Below, piece by piece: positions 62,974 to 64,000 of a DNA stretch of 64,000 nt (the first letter of the stretch is position 1; every line of letters begins with the position of its first letter). Origin of the DNA: Siphlonurus alternatus (lineage: Eukaryota > Arthropoda > Insecta > Ephemeroptera > Siphlonuridae). The notes beneath the pieces were generated by a model that was not told where the DNA came from, ran no database searches, and saw nothing but the letters and a program-made list of their open reading frames with translations. A program made the position numbers and the translations under genes. Location of the stretch: assembly GCA_949825025.1 (NCBI GenBank), contig CATKWE010000033.1:17596-81595 (forward strand). The letters are read 5' to 3'.

Positions 62974-63720
62974 TTAATCAAGTTTTTTTCTAACAGAAGT
63001 ACCGACCATATTTATGACAAAAGAATTGTGTGTAATTCTGTCAATGATGGCGGTAGTTAAAATGGGGTCGTTAAAAATAGTTTTCCATTTGTCGAAGGAT
63101 AAATTTGTTGTAATAATGGTACTTTTTCTTTCAGTTCTGAGGGTTAAATGGGTAAAAAGAAGTTCACCACCTTCACGATCAAACGAAATGTATCCAAGTT
63201 CGTCAAGTATGATTAAATCAGTCTTTTCGAACTGTTTTTGAAAACTTGATAGGTTGGATTTTTGTTTAAGTTCTTTAAGTTTATTAATTAAAACTGGAAC
63301 ACTGTAGTATTTTACTGTAAATCCAGCCATTGCAGCCTCAATGCCAAGAGCTATGGCAAGATGGGTTTTCCCTGTTCCAGGGTTGCCGTATTCAACGATG
63401 TTTTGACCATTTGCTATAAAATCAAGTTTTTTTAGCTCTGATAGCTTGTCTTTGGCATCCTTTGGTAAAAGATTTAAATCTAGTTCGTGAAGATATTTTT
63501 TATAAGGAAAACCGGCGTTTTTAAGCCTTTGAGCCTTACTTTTATCACTTCTAAGCAAAACTTCGTTATGAAATAAATCTTCTAAAAATTGTTCAGAGCT
63601 TAAAGAAAGATTTGTTGCCTTTTCAAATTCTTCGTCAAGATGGCTTGAAATGTAGCAAAGTCTAAGGGTTTTAGCATAGTTTCTGATATTTTCAAGACTC
63701 ATACAACTACCTCCTGACAA
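62974..63720 (-). CDS. istB: IS21 helper ATPase IstB
   Basis: As copy 1, with one Arg-to-Lys change (FPYKKYLHEL). Confidence 0.95.
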   Translation of the reverse strand: MSGGSCMSLENIRNYAKTLRLCYISSHLDEEFEKATNLSLSSEQFLEDLFHNEVLLRSDKSKAQRLKNAGFPYKKYLHELDLNLLPKDAKDKLSELKKLDFIANGQNIVEYGNPGTGKTHLAIALGIEAAMAGFTVKYYSVPVLINKLKELKQKSNLSSFQKQFEKTDLIILDELGYISFDREGGELLFTHLTLRTERKSTIITTNLSFDKWKTIFNDPILTTAIIDRITHNSFVINMVGTSVRKKLD

Positions 63721-64000
63721 TAGCTTAAAAGCTGGATCTCACAGGCTTTTTCGATGTCATCGCAAGTTTCATAGAGTTCAAAATCATTTTTATTAAATAA
63801 AACCATTTTAATGCCATCTAATTGGACATTTGCGCCTGTTTTTTGTAAGGTTTCTATTGCGTTTTTAAGTTGTTTAAGGGAAAATTGTTCAAGCAAGTCC
63901 AACATCTTGATAAATTCTTTTGGTTTTTGAAGAAAAAAATCATTAAAAATAATGTTAAGAAGGTCGCAAGATTGCTTTAAACAAAGGCTATTTGCAATGG
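63699..64000 (-). CDS. istA: IS21 transposase IstA, partial
   Basis: C-terminal hundred residues of IstA; the rest is beyond the window. Confidence 0.93.
   Translation of the reverse strand, partial: IANSLCLKQSCDLLNIIFNDFFLQKPKEFIKMLDLLEQFSLKQLKNAIETLQKTGANVQLDGIKMVLFNKNDFELYETCDDIEKACEIQLLSYCQEVVV

Larger units (their letters stand above)
62909..64000 (-). mobile_element. IS21-family element copy 2, cut by window edge
   Basis: Identical to copy 1 apart from at least one base change, offset by 4735 bp. Confidence 0.94.

Noticed and set aside
1..64000. CRISPR arrays, rRNA genes and prophage structural genes
   Set aside because: No regularly spaced direct repeats, no rRNA sequence, and no capsid, portal or terminase genes seen.

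Overview
The window is AT-rich DNA from an endospore-forming member of the Clostridia (Firmicutes). Spo0A, SpoIIID, SpoIIAA, SpoIIAB, SigF and SpoVAF are all recognisable. TTG starts and strong GGAGG ribosome sites are common. Genus cannot be fixed from the sequence; Lachnospirales-like is only a guess. The genome carries a heavy, partly very recent load of insertion sequences (IS).

Layout. 1-11200 is an IS graveyard: IS630 elements IS-A (900 bp) and IS-B (915 bp), an IS5-type element IS-C (892 bp) split by IS-A, and remnants of ISAs1, IS256, IS1 and others. Among them lie spoIIID, two secreted proteins and stumps of broken genes. 11300-19435 is an amino-sugar region: RpiR regulator, ROK kinase and NanE epimerase diverge from a DUF4127 gene and a sugar ABC transporter, with matching operators and promoters between them. 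19740-33300 is mostly core: TetR regulator, spo0A divergent from spoIIAA-spoIIAB-sigF, a DEAD helicase, spoVAF, tRNA-Leu, asparaginase, yajC, a D,D-carboxypeptidase, a NUDIX hydrolase, putP, purH and then pepF. 35240-36890 holds a cystine carrier behind a tiny leader ORF ending in three Cys codons. 37130-40545 is an iron-type ABC operon with paired operators. 42400-50522 is a sulfur-related block: aryl-sulfotransferase-like gene, a NitT/TauT/SsuBC-type ABC pair, a double substrate-binding protein, a FecCD-type permease and ATPase, and a siroheme sulfite/nitrite reductase-like protein. 50570-58173 is again IS-rich and includes a broken toxin/immunity-like locus. 58174-64000 contains two IS21 copies bracketing a small plasmid-like segment (HUH Rep plus tyrosine recombinase).

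How parts work together. The nan-like cluster would import an aminosugar and phosphorylate and epimerise ManNAc towards GlcNAc-6-P. The sulfur block joins two ABC importers through one fused binding protein to a reductase. The rep gene of the plasmid-like segment is split by IS21 so that its two halves lie at the outer ends of the segment, the arrangement expected if a circle integrated through an IS21 copy.

Short palindromic repeats (called R1, R2, R3 here) are scattered through the core. Four copies sit exactly at gene 3' ends and supply the stop codon of the neighbouring gene.
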